From assembly GCA_030428905.1 (NCBI GenBank), contig JAUIED010000009.1, forward strand, positions 1-59,875: 59,875 nucleotides of DNA, read 5' to 3'. Position numbers and translations under genes: made by a program. Source of the stretch: Gammaproteobacteria bacterium (GTDB lineage: Bacteria; Pseudomonadota; Gammaproteobacteria; Pseudomonadales; Azotimanducaceae). The notes under the pieces were generated by a model. The model saw only the letters and a list, made by a program, of their open reading frames with translations, was not told where the DNA came from and did not search any database. Shown in pieces: positions 50,781 through 59,875 of the stretch (the first letter of the stretch is position 1; every line of letters begins with the position of its first letter).

Positions 50781-51221
50781 TCAGCGGCTGCGGCGTACCC
50801 GCATGGTCACGCCGCGTTCGTTGGTGAGAATGTAGCCGCCGAAACGCGAAGGCTTGATAGTCACTGAGTCGCCTTCTTGCAGTCGCACGTAACGGAATGA
50901 TACCTGCGACCACACCTGTTCGTTGTCCAGCGTGATCACCGCCGCGCGGCCCTTGGGCTTGTTGATGCTGCTCACGGTGGCCGTCATGGCTTCGAGGTTG
51001 GAGGCTCGGTTGTGGCTAGGCTTTGGGTCGATCTGCTCGCGGCCGAAAGCCGCCAATGGGTCGCCGTCGTCGGAAGCGACGACGTTGTACAACGCGTCGT
51101 AGCAGGCAAGCCGAGCCGCATCCTCGGCGATACCGGTGCAGTCGGTGGCCTCGTGCGCAGTCGGTGCGGCTGATCCAGCCAGCAGGAATGCCGTCGTCGC
51201 GATTCTGATAAGTGCCCGCAT
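50781..51221 (-). CDS. Exported protein with VasI-like DCTGIAEDAARLACYDAL motif
   Basis: A 146-residue protein with a signal peptide (AFLLAGSAAPTAHEA). The mature start TDCTGIAEDAARLACYDAL carries two Cys in the D-C...R-L-A-C-Y-D pattern, seen in VasI and several other small periplasmic proteins. The rest is beta-rich (VITLDNEQVWSQVSFRYVRL), with GYILTNERGVTMRVRRSR at the end. ATG 51221 has GGAG six bases upstream; ATG 51233 is possible. No type VI secretion genes are near, so the VasI link is only a motif match. Confidence 0.7.
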   Translation of the reverse strand: MRALIRIATTAFLLAGSAAPTAHEATDCTGIAEDAARLACYDALYNVVASDDGDPLAAFGREQIDPKPSHNRASNLEAMTATVSSINKPKGRAAVITLDNEQVWSQVSFRYVRLQEGDSVTIKPSRFGGYILTNERGVTMRVRRSR

Positions 51222-51252
51222 TACGAGCTCCATGCGCGTTTGCCGTACTGTA

Positions 51253-52518
51253 TTACGATCGCGCCGCCATGTGCAGGCGCTTTCCCACGTAGAAGTAGTG
51301 CGCACCACTCCAGAGCATTACCGCTGCCATGGCGGCCATGCCAACGCGCAGGCTGGCGTCGCCCATGCTGCCGCGCAGCAGATCGCTGATGGCGCCGACA
51401 GTCAACGGCCCGAGGCCGAGGCCGATGATGTTGACGATGAACAGGTTGATGGCCGCCGCCACGGAGCGCATGGCCACCGGCGTCTGGTTCTGCACGATGG
51501 CGAACCCGCAGCCGATATACACCCCGCCGGTGAATGCGGGCACGGCAAAGGCGAGCACGGCCAGCAACTGGCTGTCGGCGGCGTAGGCGATCAGCGCAAA
51601 CGGCGCGTAGACGGCAGCGGCCAGCGCCACCACCCAGGCCCGCCAGCCTTCGCTGCGGCTGGCCAGGCGATCTGCCAGCCAGCCGCCGAGAAACGTACCG
51701 ATGCCACCCAGCAGACCGATGAGCAGGGCGAGTACGGTGCCAGCATCGCCGCTGGACATCTCGTGGATGCGCATGAAATAGGCCGGAATCCAGGCAACCG
51801 TTGCGTAGCCCGCAAATGCCGACAGCGTGCCGGCGATGATCGTGTGTCTCAGCGTCACGGACTGCCACAGCGTGCGCGCCACCTCCGCAAATGGCGGTGG
51901 TGGCGCAACCTGCTTGTCTGGCTCCGAATAGCCCCGAGGCGGCTCCACGAGCGTGTATCGCACGATCAAGGCGATGACGATGCCTGGCAGACCGGCGGCC
52001 ACGAACGCCCAGCGCCAGTCCAGCCACTCGTTGACCCAGCCGCCGATGAGGTAGCCGAGCATGATGCCGATGTTCACGCCCGTGCCGAAGATCGCCATGG
52101 CGGTGCCGCGCTCCATGGGCGGGTAGAGGTCGGCAATGATGGAGTGCGAGGGCGGATTGGAGCCGGCCTCACCCACCCCCACTCCAATGCGCGCCAGCAA
52201 CAGTTGCCAGAAGGCCTGGGCCGCGCCGCACAGCGCTGTCATCAGACTCCACATGCCCACGCTCAGCGCGATGAGGTTGCGGCGGTTGCCGCGATCCGCC
52301 CACATGGCCATGGGGATGCCCAGCGTGGCGTAGAAGAGCGCGAACATCACCCCTGTGAGCAGGCCAAGCTGGGTATCGGAGATCTGGAAAGCGTCTTTGA
52401 TGGGCTGCGCGAGGATCGCCACGATCTGCCGGTCGATATGGCTGGAGGTGAACACCAGTACGAGAACGAACAGCGTGTAGGCGCGCCTGCTGCTGGATAT
52501 GTTGCCGCCGGGTTGCAA
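51253..52518 (-). CDS. MFS transporter, spinster-like
   Basis: A 421-residue twelve-helix carrier. The N-terminal HIDRQIVAILAQPIKDAF and MFALFYATLGIPMAMWADRG, then RIGVGVGEAGSNPPSHSI and FGTGVNIGIMLGYLIGG, match the spinster-type major facilitator group. A central loop (about 205-220) is charged and Pro-rich (PPPPFAEVART). It probably takes up the substrate of the catabolic genes that follow (M20 amidase onward). Substrate unknown; direction of transport not predictable. Confidence 0.87.
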   Translation of the reverse strand: MQPGGNISSSRRAYTLFVLVLVFTSSHIDRQIVAILAQPIKDAFQISDTQLGLLTGVMFALFYATLGIPMAMWADRGNRRNLIALSVGMWSLMTALCGAAQAFWQLLLARIGVGVGEAGSNPPSHSIIADLYPPMERGTAMAIFGTGVNIGIMLGYLIGGWVNEWLDWRWAFVAAGLPGIVIALIVRYTLVEPPRGYSEPDKQVAPPPPFAEVARTLWQSVTLRHTIIAGTLSAFAGYATVAWIPAYFMRIHEMSSGDAGTVLALLIGLLGGIGTFLGGWLADRLASRSEGWRAWVVALAAAVYAPFALIAYAADSQLLAVLAFAVPAFTGGVYIGCGFAIVQNQTPVAMRSVAAAINLFIVNIIGLGLGPLTVGAISDLLRGSMGDASLRVGMAAMAAVMLWSGAHYFYVGKRLHMAARS

Positions 52519-52563
52519 GAATCAGCGCTCAGGGAATGGGAAACAGGAAACGGGAGACAGCAA

Positions 52564-53400
52564 ATGGCTTATGACTACGAACTCCTGCGGGTGAATATCG
52601 AAGGGCGGCTCGCCACAGTAACCATCGACAACCCGCCGATCAACATCATCACACCGGCACTGTTCGCCGAGCTCGCCAGGCTGTCGGTGGAGCTCCAGGC
52701 AGATCCGAGCCTCACAGTGGTGCTGCTCAAGAGCGCGGATCCAGACTTTTTCCTCGCGCACTTCGACGTGGAGGCCATCATCAGCTTTCCCATCGACACC
52801 GAAGCACAGCGCAACAACGAGCTGACCGTGTACCACCAGATGTGCGAGCGGTTTCGCACTATGGACAAGGTCACCATAGTGCAGATCGAGGGGCGCGTTG
52901 GCGGCGGCGGCAGTGAGCTGGCATCGAGTTGCGATATGCGGTTCGGCGTGCGCGGCAAAACGATCATCAATCAGATGGAGGTGCCGCTCGGCATCCTCCC
53001 GGGCGGTACCGGCACGCAGCGCCTGCCGCGGTTGGTGGGCCGCGGTCGGGCCATGGAGATCGTGCTGGGCGGTGATGACCTGGATGCGGAGACGGCGGAG
53101 CGCTGGGGCTACCTGAACCGCATATACGCAGCAGATGAGATCGACGCCCGTGTGGGTGCCCTCGCGCGTCGCATCGCTTCGTTCCCCGTGGAAGCCGTGC
53201 GCCTGGCCAAAGAAAGCGTCGACGGGGCAGAACAGACCCTGGAAGACGGCCTGCGCGACGAGGCTTATCTCTTCCAGCGCCTGCTGCGCACCGAGGGCGC
53301 ACAGACCAACATGCGCCGCTTTCTCGAGATCGGCGGCCAGACCCGTGAGGGCGAGCTGAAAGTGGGCGAGTTGGGCGGCATGTTGGGTCGCGAGTCGTAA
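52564..53400 (+). CDS. Enoyl-CoA hydratase/isomerase
   Basis: A 278-residue crotonase-fold protein starting MAYDYELLRVNIEGRLATV. IDNPPINIITPALFAELARL, DPDFFLAHFDVEAI (oxyanion segment), IVQIEGRVGGGGSELASSCD and LGILPGGTGTQRLPRLVGRG are clear. ATG 52564 is right because the first 476 codons of the larger open frame lie antisense to the MFS gene. The Phe-Leu-Ala-His-Phe-Asp-Val-Glu stretch replaces the common FSAGADxxE. It stands alone, divergent from the MFS transporter. Confidence 0.86.
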   Translation: MAYDYELLRVNIEGRLATVTIDNPPINIITPALFAELARLSVELQADPSLTVVLLKSADPDFFLAHFDVEAIISFPIDTEAQRNNELTVYHQMCERFRTMDKVTIVQIEGRVGGGGSELASSCDMRFGVRGKTIINQMEVPLGILPGGTGTQRLPRLVGRGRAMEIVLGGDDLDAETAERWGYLNRIYAADEIDARVGALARRIASFPVEAVRLAKESVDGAEQTLEDGLRDEAYLFQRLLRTEGAQTNMRRFLEIGGQTREGELKVGELGGMLGRES

Positions 53401-53422
53401 CGGCGTTTTACCGGCGTTTTAC
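53401..53422. repeat. Two tandem 11-bp units after the hydratase gene
   Basis: The sequence CGGCGTTTTAC occurs twice head to tail directly after the hydratase stop codon. Too short to assign a role; a local duplication is the simplest view. Confidence 0.4.
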
Positions 53423-53497
53423 CGCAAATCGAAAGCGTCAGATGGCATACTGCGGCGCGAATTCCGTAATGATTCGGTCAGAAATTAAGGAGATGAC

Positions 53498-53902
53498 ATG
53501 GCCAAACTCACCACCATCGAAGGCATCGGCCCGGCCTATGAGGAGAAGCTCAAAGGCGCAGGCATCGACACCTGCGAGGAGCTGCTCGAGAAGGGCGCAA
53601 CCAAGGCCGGCCGTGCCGACATCGTTGAGAAGTCCGGCATCGACGCCAGCCGCATCCTGCGCTTCGTGAACCACGCTGACCTGTGCCGTATCAAGGGCGT
53701 GGGCGGTGAGTACGCCGAGATCCTCGAGGCTGCCGGTGTGGACAGCGTGCCGGAGCTTGCGCAGCGCAACGCCGCCAACCTGGCTGCAAAGATGGAAGAG
53801 GTAAACGCCGAGAAGAAGCTGGTGCGTCAGGTGCCCTCAGCCAAGCTCGTGGAGGGCTGGGTGGAGCAGGCCAAGTCTCTGCCGAGATTGGTAACCCACT
53901 AA
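53498..53902 (+). CDS. DUF4332 helix-hairpin-helix protein
   Basis: A 134-residue cytoplasmic protein with two helix-hairpin-helix-like units: LTTIEGIGPAYEEKLKGAGI and ADLCRIKGVGGEYAEILEAA. The full length matches DUF4332, found in many bacteria. Its hairpins resemble DNA-binding ones, but function is not known. AAGGAGATGAC just upstream of ATG 53498 is a strong ribosome binding site. It is tail to tail with the acyl-CoA ligase gene. Confidence 0.82.
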   Translation: MAKLTTIEGIGPAYEEKLKGAGIDTCEELLEKGATKAGRADIVEKSGIDASRILRFVNHADLCRIKGVGGEYAEILEAAGVDSVPELAQRNAANLAAKMEEVNAEKKLVRQVPSAKLVEGWVEQAKSLPRLVTH

Positions 53903-53934
53903 GCACTCTACCTGTAACCTGTCGGGCTCGTGGT

Positions 53935-55488
53935 TCAGACGATCCGCGAGTCCGTCTTCCCCCAATACCGATCCTTGATCAGCCGCTTGTAGAGCTTGCC
54001 GGTGGGTAACCGCGGCAGCTCATCCATGAAATCCAGGCTCTTCGGCGCTTTGTAGTGCGCCACGTGGTCGCGTGTGTAGGCCAGCAGTTCTTCGGCCAGC
54101 GCATCGTTTGCCTCGATGCCGTCCGCCACCTGCACCACCGCCTTCACCGCTTCGCCCATCTCCTCATCCGGCACGCCGACTACCGCCACGTCGGCAATCT
54201 TCGGATGCAGGATCATGGCGTCCTCGATTTCCTGAGGGTAAATGTTCACCCCGCCGGAGATGATCATGAACGTGGCGCGGTCTGTGAGGTACAGATACCC
54301 CTCGTCGTCTACATAACCCACGTCCCCCAGCGCCGACCAGTTGGCGTGGTGGGGGTGCTGTGCGCTCGAGGTCTTCTCCGGCGACTTGAAGTAGCTGAAC
54401 GGCATCTGCGGCAGCTCGAAGTAGACGATGCCGGGGGTTCCGTTGGGCAGCTTGTTGCCATCTTCGTCGCACACATGAATGGTGCCGAGCACGGCGCGCC
54501 CCACCGTGCCGGGGTGGCTGAGCCATTCCTCGGAAGTGTTGTGGGTCAAGCCGTTCAGCTCGGTGCCGCCGTAGTACTCGCAAATGATGGGTCCCCACCA
54601 GTCGATCATCTGCCGCTTGATGCCGGCGGGGCAGGGTGCCGCGGCGTGGATGGCTACGCGGTGTGACGACAGATCGAACCCCTCGAGTTCTTCCCGCGGC
54701 AACTTCAACATGCGCGTGAACATGGTAGGCACCCACTGGCTGTGGGTGACGCTGAAGCGTTCGATGGCCGCCAGTGCGCCCACCTCATCGAACCGCGGCA
54801 TCATTACCACTGTGCCTCCAAGCGCCTGAGCCGCGGTGCAGAAGCCGATGGGCGCGGAGTGGTACAACGGCGCCGGTGACAGGTACACCGTGTGCTCATC
54901 GAACCCCCACAGCGCTTTCTGCAGGGCGCCCACGGGCCCTGCTTCATCTGAGATCTGGTGTTGGTGTTGGGGCCGGATGATGCCCTTCGGCCGTCCGGTG
55001 GTGCCTGAGCTGTAGAGCATGGTCTGCCCGGCGGGTTCGTCCGCCAGCCGTTGCGCAGGGTGTTCAGCCACAACGTTTTCGTACTGCTCGTAGCCTGCAA
55101 CGGCGCCATCCACGGCAAGCCAGTGCGCGCAATTGGGCGCGAAGCGGGGCAACTGGCTGGCGATCTCGGCTAGCTTGGCGGAAGACACTACCAGCTTCGC
55201 CTCGCAGTCGTCGACGATATAGCCCGCCTCTTCGTCGGTGAGGTAGCGGTTGACCGTGGTGATGTACAACCCTGACCGCAACGCCGCCCACATCACTTCG
55301 AAGTAGCGCAGGTTGTTCTCCATGAAGATGGCTACGTGATCGCCAGGGCGAATGCCGCGAGACCACATGAGCTGGGCGAGGCGATTGGAGCGGTCATCGA
55401 GATCGCGGTAGGTCACCGTCTCGCCGGTCAGCGCATGGACGACGGCTGGCTTGTCAGGAAAACGCTGGCTCCAGGTTCCGGGATACAT
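53935..55488 (-). CDS. Acyl-CoA synthetase (AMP-dependent ligase)
   Basis: A 517-residue ANL-family enzyme. The AMP-binding signature is LYSSGTTGRPKGII; further motifs are YYGGTEL, TDRATFMIISGGVNIYPQEI (hinge) and PRLPTGKLYKRLIKDRYWGK, which carries the catalytic C-terminal Lys. It makes acyl-CoA from a carboxylic acid and ATP. ATG 55488 follows AAGGAG at 7-8 bp; ATG 55524 would add twelve unlike residues. It lies 5 bp after the LLM gene, so the two are cotranscribed: oxidation by the LLM enzyme and CoA activation may be linked. Confidence 0.88.
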   Translation of the reverse strand: MYPGTWSQRFPDKPAVVHALTGETVTYRDLDDRSNRLAQLMWSRGIRPGDHVAIFMENNLRYFEVMWAALRSGLYITTVNRYLTDEEAGYIVDDCEAKLVVSSAKLAEIASQLPRFAPNCAHWLAVDGAVAGYEQYENVVAEHPAQRLADEPAGQTMLYSSGTTGRPKGIIRPQHQHQISDEAGPVGALQKALWGFDEHTVYLSPAPLYHSAPIGFCTAAQALGGTVVMMPRFDEVGALAAIERFSVTHSQWVPTMFTRMLKLPREELEGFDLSSHRVAIHAAAPCPAGIKRQMIDWWGPIICEYYGGTELNGLTHNTSEEWLSHPGTVGRAVLGTIHVCDEDGNKLPNGTPGIVYFELPQMPFSYFKSPEKTSSAQHPHHANWSALGDVGYVDDEGYLYLTDRATFMIISGGVNIYPQEIEDAMILHPKIADVAVVGVPDEEMGEAVKAVVQVADGIEANDALAEELLAYTRDHVAHYKAPKSLDFMDELPRLPTGKLYKRLIKDRYWGKTDSRIV

Positions 55489-55493
55489 CGTGC

Positions 55494-56534
55494 CTACTCC
55501 TTCGCGAAGTTCAGGCGCGCGCACTCGGCCATCAGGCGGATGGCGGTGCTGTCGCCGGAAATCGTCAGCCCCGTGGCGCCGCTGTCTTCCCAGGCCTTGA
55601 AGCGCTGGCGGATGCGATCCGCAGGCCCGAGCAGCGCGCCTTCATCCACGAACTCGTCCGGCACCGCAGCGATTGCCTCCGCCTTGCGCTTGGCAAGATA
55701 GAGCTCCTGAATCCGCTCCGCCGCGTCGCCGTAGCCGCGCCGCACCATCATCTCCTTGTGGAAGTTGATGTTCTTGTGGCCCATGCCGCCCACGTACAGT
55801 GCGATGCCGGGCTTCAGCCGGTCGAGTGCAGCACGCACATCGTCGGTGACCTGCACCTGCGTCATTGCCTGGGTTTCGAATTGGTCGCTGGTCTTGCCGG
55901 CCTTGTCGAGCCCGGCCTGAATCCACGGCTCGTACAGGGACGCCGTTCCCGGCACGAATCCCAAAGGCAACCAACCGTCGGCGATCTCCGCGGTGAGCTT
56001 CACGGTCCCCTCCATACCAGTGCCGAGAAACACCGGGATGTCGGGGTTCATGTGCAGGATGGATTTCAGCGGCTTGCCCACCCCCATAGCGCCAGGGCCG
56101 GTGTACGGGAGGCTGATCTCCCGCCCTTCGTGGGTTACCGGCTCTTCCCGTGCCCAGATCTTCTTCATGATCGTCACGTAGTCTTTGATGCGGTAGTAGG
56201 GCTTGCCCCAGGGCTGCCCGTACCAGCCTTCGACGATCTGCGGCCCGGACACACCGAGCCCGCAGATGGCGCGGTTGCCGCCGGCGATGGCGTCGAGCGT
56301 GGCCATGGCCATGGCGGCGTTGGCCGGCGTCCGGCCGGCGAGCTGTAGCACCGCGGTGCCCAGCCGGATGCGTTCGGTGTGGGCGGCGATGTACGCCAGC
56401 GGCGTGATAGCGTCGGACCCGTAGGCCTCCGCCGTCCACACGGAGTCGTAGCCGAGACGCTCCGCAAGCTGCACGTCTTCGAGCGGAATGCGCAGTTCAG
56501 CGCCGGAATAGCCGAGCATGAGTCCGAGCTTCAT
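55494..56534 (-). CDS. LLM-class flavin/F420-dependent oxidoreductase
   Basis: A 346-residue luciferase-like protein. It begins MKLGLMLGYSGAELRIPLED and has the RIRLGTAVLQLAGRTPANAA strand, the RAICGLGVSGPQIVEGWYGQ strand and the KPYYRIKDYVTIMKKIWARE block. The C-terminal APDRIRQRFKAW-like stretch (GPADRIRQRFKAWEDSGATG) is also family-typical. Such enzymes use F420 or FMN. A second LLM gene is at 4530-5435. It is the first gene of the pair with the acyl-CoA ligase. Confidence 0.85.
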   Translation of the reverse strand: MKLGLMLGYSGAELRIPLEDVQLAERLGYDSVWTAEAYGSDAITPLAYIAAHTERIRLGTAVLQLAGRTPANAAMAMATLDAIAGGNRAICGLGVSGPQIVEGWYGQPWGKPYYRIKDYVTIMKKIWAREEPVTHEGREISLPYTGPGAMGVGKPLKSILHMNPDIPVFLGTGMEGTVKLTAEIADGWLPLGFVPGTASLYEPWIQAGLDKAGKTSDQFETQAMTQVQVTDDVRAALDRLKPGIALYVGGMGHKNINFHKEMMVRRGYGDAAERIQELYLAKRKAEAIAAVPDEFVDEGALLGPADRIRQRFKAWEDSGATGLTISGDSTAIRLMAECARLNFAKE

Positions 56535-56585
56535 GTTCTCCCCCAGAAATATTGGCTCGGCTTCAATGTACCCGAATAGGCGGCG

Positions 56586-58358
56586 TCAGGCAGCCGTGTC
56601 GAGATCCTCCTCCACCAGCGCGAGCTTCTCGCCCTCGGCTTCCAGCGATCGCATGGCCTGATCGGTGGTGAAGTAGATGCGGCCGGTCAGCGTGTCGCCG
56701 ACATCAGCGGATTTGAGCGGTGTTGCCACCGAGTCCTTGACCTCGGCGAGGCTCAGGGTGACGCCGGAGCGCTGCAGCCGACGGTTGAGGCGGATCAGCA
56801 TCTCGATACCGGTCACATCGATCATGTTGACAGCCGAGCACACGAGCAGAAGATGCTCCGTGCCTTCGCGTCGCTGCACGGATTTGACGATCTTGTTCTC
56901 CACCTGGTTGGCGTTGGCGAAGTAGATGTTCTCGTCGATACGCAGGGCGAGCACGTGCCGCACGGTGCGCACGTCGTGGCGGCGAATGGAGCGGAAATGT
57001 TCGGTGTCGCCCAGGCGGCCAATGGGTGTGACGTTCGGCCGGCTCGAGGAGCGCACGAAGAACGCCAGCGACAGGGCGACCCCGGTGAGCAGGCCTGTTT
57101 CCACGCCGAACACCAGCACCGTGGCCATGGTGAGCGTGCCGGCAATGGCGTCTTCCCGGTGAATGCGCCAGTGGCTGGCCGTGCTGCGGAAGTCCATGAG
57201 GCTGAATACCGACACGACGACGATGGCCGCCAGCACGGCTGTGGGCAAGTACTCGAATATGGGCGTAAGGAACAGCAGCGTGCCGATGATCACCAGCGCG
57301 CAGAACACCGAGCTGATGGGCGAGCGTGCGCCGGAGTCGTAGTTGACGCTGGAGCGCGAGAAGCTGCCGGCAACCGGATAGGCGCCGGTAAAAGCAGCAC
57401 CGATGTTGGCAGCACCCAGGGCGATGAGCTCCTGGTGGCTGTTCAGACGGGTGAGCTCCCTGGCGGCCAGCGTGGTGCCGATGGAGTAGCTTTCCACGTA
57501 CGCCACCACGCTGATCATGGCGGCGGAGGGAATGAGGTCGATCCACAGCTGCAGGTCGAACGGTGGCACGGTCCAGATGGGCATTCCTTCCGGCACGAAC
57601 CCCACGGTACGCAATCCGGCCGGCTCCGCCAGCCACACGAACAGGATGCTGATCAGCACCAGCAGCATCGGCCCGAGCCTTGCGAACGCGTTGCTCTGGT
57701 TGATCTGCAACCGTGTGCGCTGCAGGGCGGCGGTGAGCAGCCTGGGGAAAAACAGAAGAAACCCCAGGCTGACGAGGCCGATCACGAGGGCCATCCAGCC
57801 GGTTTCGGCGGCGTGTTCCACCAGCCACAGGGCCTGATCCACGGGACTGTCAAAAGACTCCGGCTGCAGACCCATGAATGATGGCAACTGGCTGAAGATA
57901 ATCAGTACAGCCGCGGCGTTGATGAAGCCGGTGATGACCGGGTGGCTCAGCAGGTTCACCAACCCGCCCATCTGCCACAGCCGCAGGAGCCACAGAATGA
58001 TGCCCACCTGCAGACTGAGAATGATCGCCACCCCCATATAGGCGTCGCTGTGCCGAGGTGCGTGCTCGCCGATGGCGGCGGCCACCATGATCGCCGCCAC
58101 CGCAACTGGCCCCACCACCAGGTGGCGTGATGAGCCCAGCAGCGTATAGATGAGCATGGGCAGCAGGCAGGCGTAGAGACCGGCCTGCGGCGGCAGGCCC
58201 GCGAGATATGCGTACGCCATGGCCTGCGGAACGGTAACGATACCGACAATGAGCCCGGCGACAAGATCATGGCCGAGATCACCCAGCCGATAGCCCCGCG
58301 CCACGTCGAGAATCGGCAGATAGCTTCGCCAGTTCTTGACGCGGAGTTCAAAACGCAA
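56586..58358 (-). CDS. SulP-family anion transporter with STAS domain
   Basis: A 590-residue inner-membrane carrier. Helices fill residues 25-420. The SulP signature PQAMAYAYLAGLPPQAGLYA lies near residue 44. The STAS domain is C-terminal (about 450-560), with VNMIDVTGIEMLIRLNRRL as its conserved loop. Transport of sulfate or bicarbonate/dicarboxylates is common in the family; the substrate is not predictable. Start ATG 58358 has no coupled gene upstream. Confidence 0.9.
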   Translation of the reverse strand: MRFELRVKNWRSYLPILDVARGYRLGDLGHDLVAGLIVGIVTVPQAMAYAYLAGLPPQAGLYACLLPMLIYTLLGSSRHLVVGPVAVAAIMVAAAIGEHAPRHSDAYMGVAIILSLQVGIILWLLRLWQMGGLVNLLSHPVITGFINAAAVLIIFSQLPSFMGLQPESFDSPVDQALWLVEHAAETGWMALVIGLVSLGFLLFFPRLLTAALQRTRLQINQSNAFARLGPMLLVLISILFVWLAEPAGLRTVGFVPEGMPIWTVPPFDLQLWIDLIPSAAMISVVAYVESYSIGTTLAARELTRLNSHQELIALGAANIGAAFTGAYPVAGSFSRSSVNYDSGARSPISSVFCALVIIGTLLFLTPIFEYLPTAVLAAIVVVSVFSLMDFRSTASHWRIHREDAIAGTLTMATVLVFGVETGLLTGVALSLAFFVRSSSRPNVTPIGRLGDTEHFRSIRRHDVRTVRHVLALRIDENIYFANANQVENKIVKSVQRREGTEHLLLVCSAVNMIDVTGIEMLIRLNRRLQRSGVTLSLAEVKDSVATPLKSADVGDTLTGRIYFTTDQAMRSLEAEGEKLALVEEDLDTAA

Positions 58359-58443
58359 CGGGGCTGTCCTTGACCGAAGTCGTGTGAGGTAGCGCTAGTT
58401 TAGCCGGGTTGGCGCACGGCCGTTGAGTATCCGGCCGCAATAA

Positions 58444-58881
58444 TCACCTTGCGGCGGCGATGCACTCGATCTCCACAGCGCCGCCGAGCGCGATGCCGTT
58501 TGCACCCACGGCGCTGCGCGCCGGCTTGTGGTGTGGAAAATACGTGACATATACGGCGTTCATCGCCGGCCACTGGGCCATGTCGCGAATGAACACGGTG
58601 CACTTGGCTACGTCGTTCATGCTCGAGCCGTGCCGTTCGAGAACGGATTTGATGTTCTCCATCACCTGGCGGGTTTCCGCCTCGATACCACCGGGTACCA
58701 GGGCAAGCGTGCCCGGCTTGGCGGCGATCTGCCCGGACACGAAGATCAGACCGCCGGCTACCACCGCCTCGGAGAAGGGCAGGTTGGCGGCATCGTGCGC
58801 GGGGCTGGACAGCACACGAATGGGATCTGCCCGCAACGGTATGCTGACCAGGACGAGAAACACAAATATGGGAGCGCGCAT
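58444..58881 (-). CDS. RidA-family protein with an export signal
   Basis: A 145-residue member of the RidA/YjgF family. The family core is visible as FVSGQIAAKPGTLALVPGGI, NIKSVLERHGSSMNDVAKCT, VFIRDMAQWPAMNAVY and ARSAVGANGIALGGAVEIEC. The first 18 residues (MRAPIFVFLVLVSIPLRA) look like a cleavable signal peptide, so this copy would be periplasmic, unlike ordinary cytoplasmic RidA. RidA proteins deaminate reactive enamines; the Arg that binds the substrate carboxylate in the family is expected in the ARSAVGA region. ATG 58881 follows GAGG. Confidence 0.8.
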   Translation of the reverse strand: MRAPIFVFLVLVSIPLRADPIRVLSSPAHDAANLPFSEAVVAGGLIFVSGQIAAKPGTLALVPGGIEAETRQVMENIKSVLERHGSSMNDVAKCTVFIRDMAQWPAMNAVYVTYFPHHKPARSAVGANGIALGGAVEIECIAAAR

Positions 58882-58912
58882 AAGGACCTCGTTGTTTGCA
58901 ATTGCCGTGTGA

Positions 58913-59875
<963 letters not shown>

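Noticed and set aside
50781-51221. Type VI secretion component
   Set aside because: The DCTGIAEDAARLACYDAL pattern resembles VasI, but it is widespread and no other type VI genes are present.
51136-52563. 476-codon N-terminal extension of the enoyl-CoA hydratase frame
   Set aside because: It lies antisense to the MFS transporter and the small exported gene and has low-complexity Gly/His/Arg composition; the true start is ATG 52564.
56704-57828. 374-codon minus-strand frame overlapping the SulP gene
   Set aside because: Same strand but different frame from a clear SulP protein; composition is Arg/His/Ala-rich and no motif is present.

Overview
The window looks like chromosomal DNA of a high-GC gammaproteobacterium, probably a free-living, metabolically versatile aerobe. 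The reasons are MetR, RhlB, a DUF2959 lipoprotein, a DUF6316 protein, EnvZ/OmpR-like and CHASE2 signalling, and many acyl-CoA enzymes (three enoyl-CoA hydratases, two acyl-CoA dehydrogenases, a thiolase, an acyl-CoA ligase and two hydratases) together with LLM-class oxidoreductases. Family placement is by eye from protein motifs. The genus cannot be fixed from the sequence. No tRNA, rRNA, CRISPR array, prophage or intact insertion sequence was seen.

Layout. 1-1260: a partial gene leaves the left edge, divergent from metR, with two MetR-like boxes between them. 1269-15408: about fifteen minus-strand genes packed with 4-bp ATGA overlaps or short gaps. In transcription order from the right they are argC, an aspartate aminotransferase-like gene, rhlB, a 7TM hybrid kinase, a nitrilase-like amidase, an AI-2E-type permease, hisC, a cupin, a rhomboid protease, an LLM enzyme, a SixA-like phosphatase, a VOC protein, a small membrane protein, a metallo-hydrolase, a PNPOx-like protein and DUF4019. 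15526-16229: a cupin gene broken by a 261-bp element with 33-bp inverted repeats and TA flanks. 16233-22417: amidohydrolase plus amino-acid symporter, SirB2, acyl-CoA dehydrogenase, SMP-30 and a repeat lipoprotein. 22533-24331: a glutathione peroxidase with in-frame UGA at the catalytic position, divergent from a thiolase. 24514-33655: two signalling operons (OmpR/EnvZ-like; response regulator, FecR-LysM protein and CHASE2 kinase) and an MscS-like channel. 33729-37886: envelope genes (DUF481, OmpA/TSP3, DUF2959, AsmA-like). 37906-41380: CoA enzymes, a hydrolase and a ClpP-type protease. 41419-53902: a hybrid kinase, a NarL-type regulator, and a second minus-strand catabolic run (MFS transporter, M20 amidase, kinase-like, ChaC, acyl-CoA dehydrogenase, hydrolase). 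53935-59875: acyl-CoA ligase plus LLM enzyme, SulP transporter, an exported RidA-like protein, and the first 304 codons of glutathione-dependent formaldehyde dehydrogenase.

The strongest unusual signals are the likely selenocysteine glutathione peroxidase at 22533-23018, which has a stem-loop 20 nt after the UGA, and the non-autonomous TA-flanked element at 15640-15900, whose removal with one TA restores a full cupin reading frame. Secondary points are a string of five hairpins between convergent genes at 39672-39805, the FecR-LysM/CHASE2 two-component operon, a LEA-like 11-residue repeat lipoprotein, and a RidA-family protein with an export signal.
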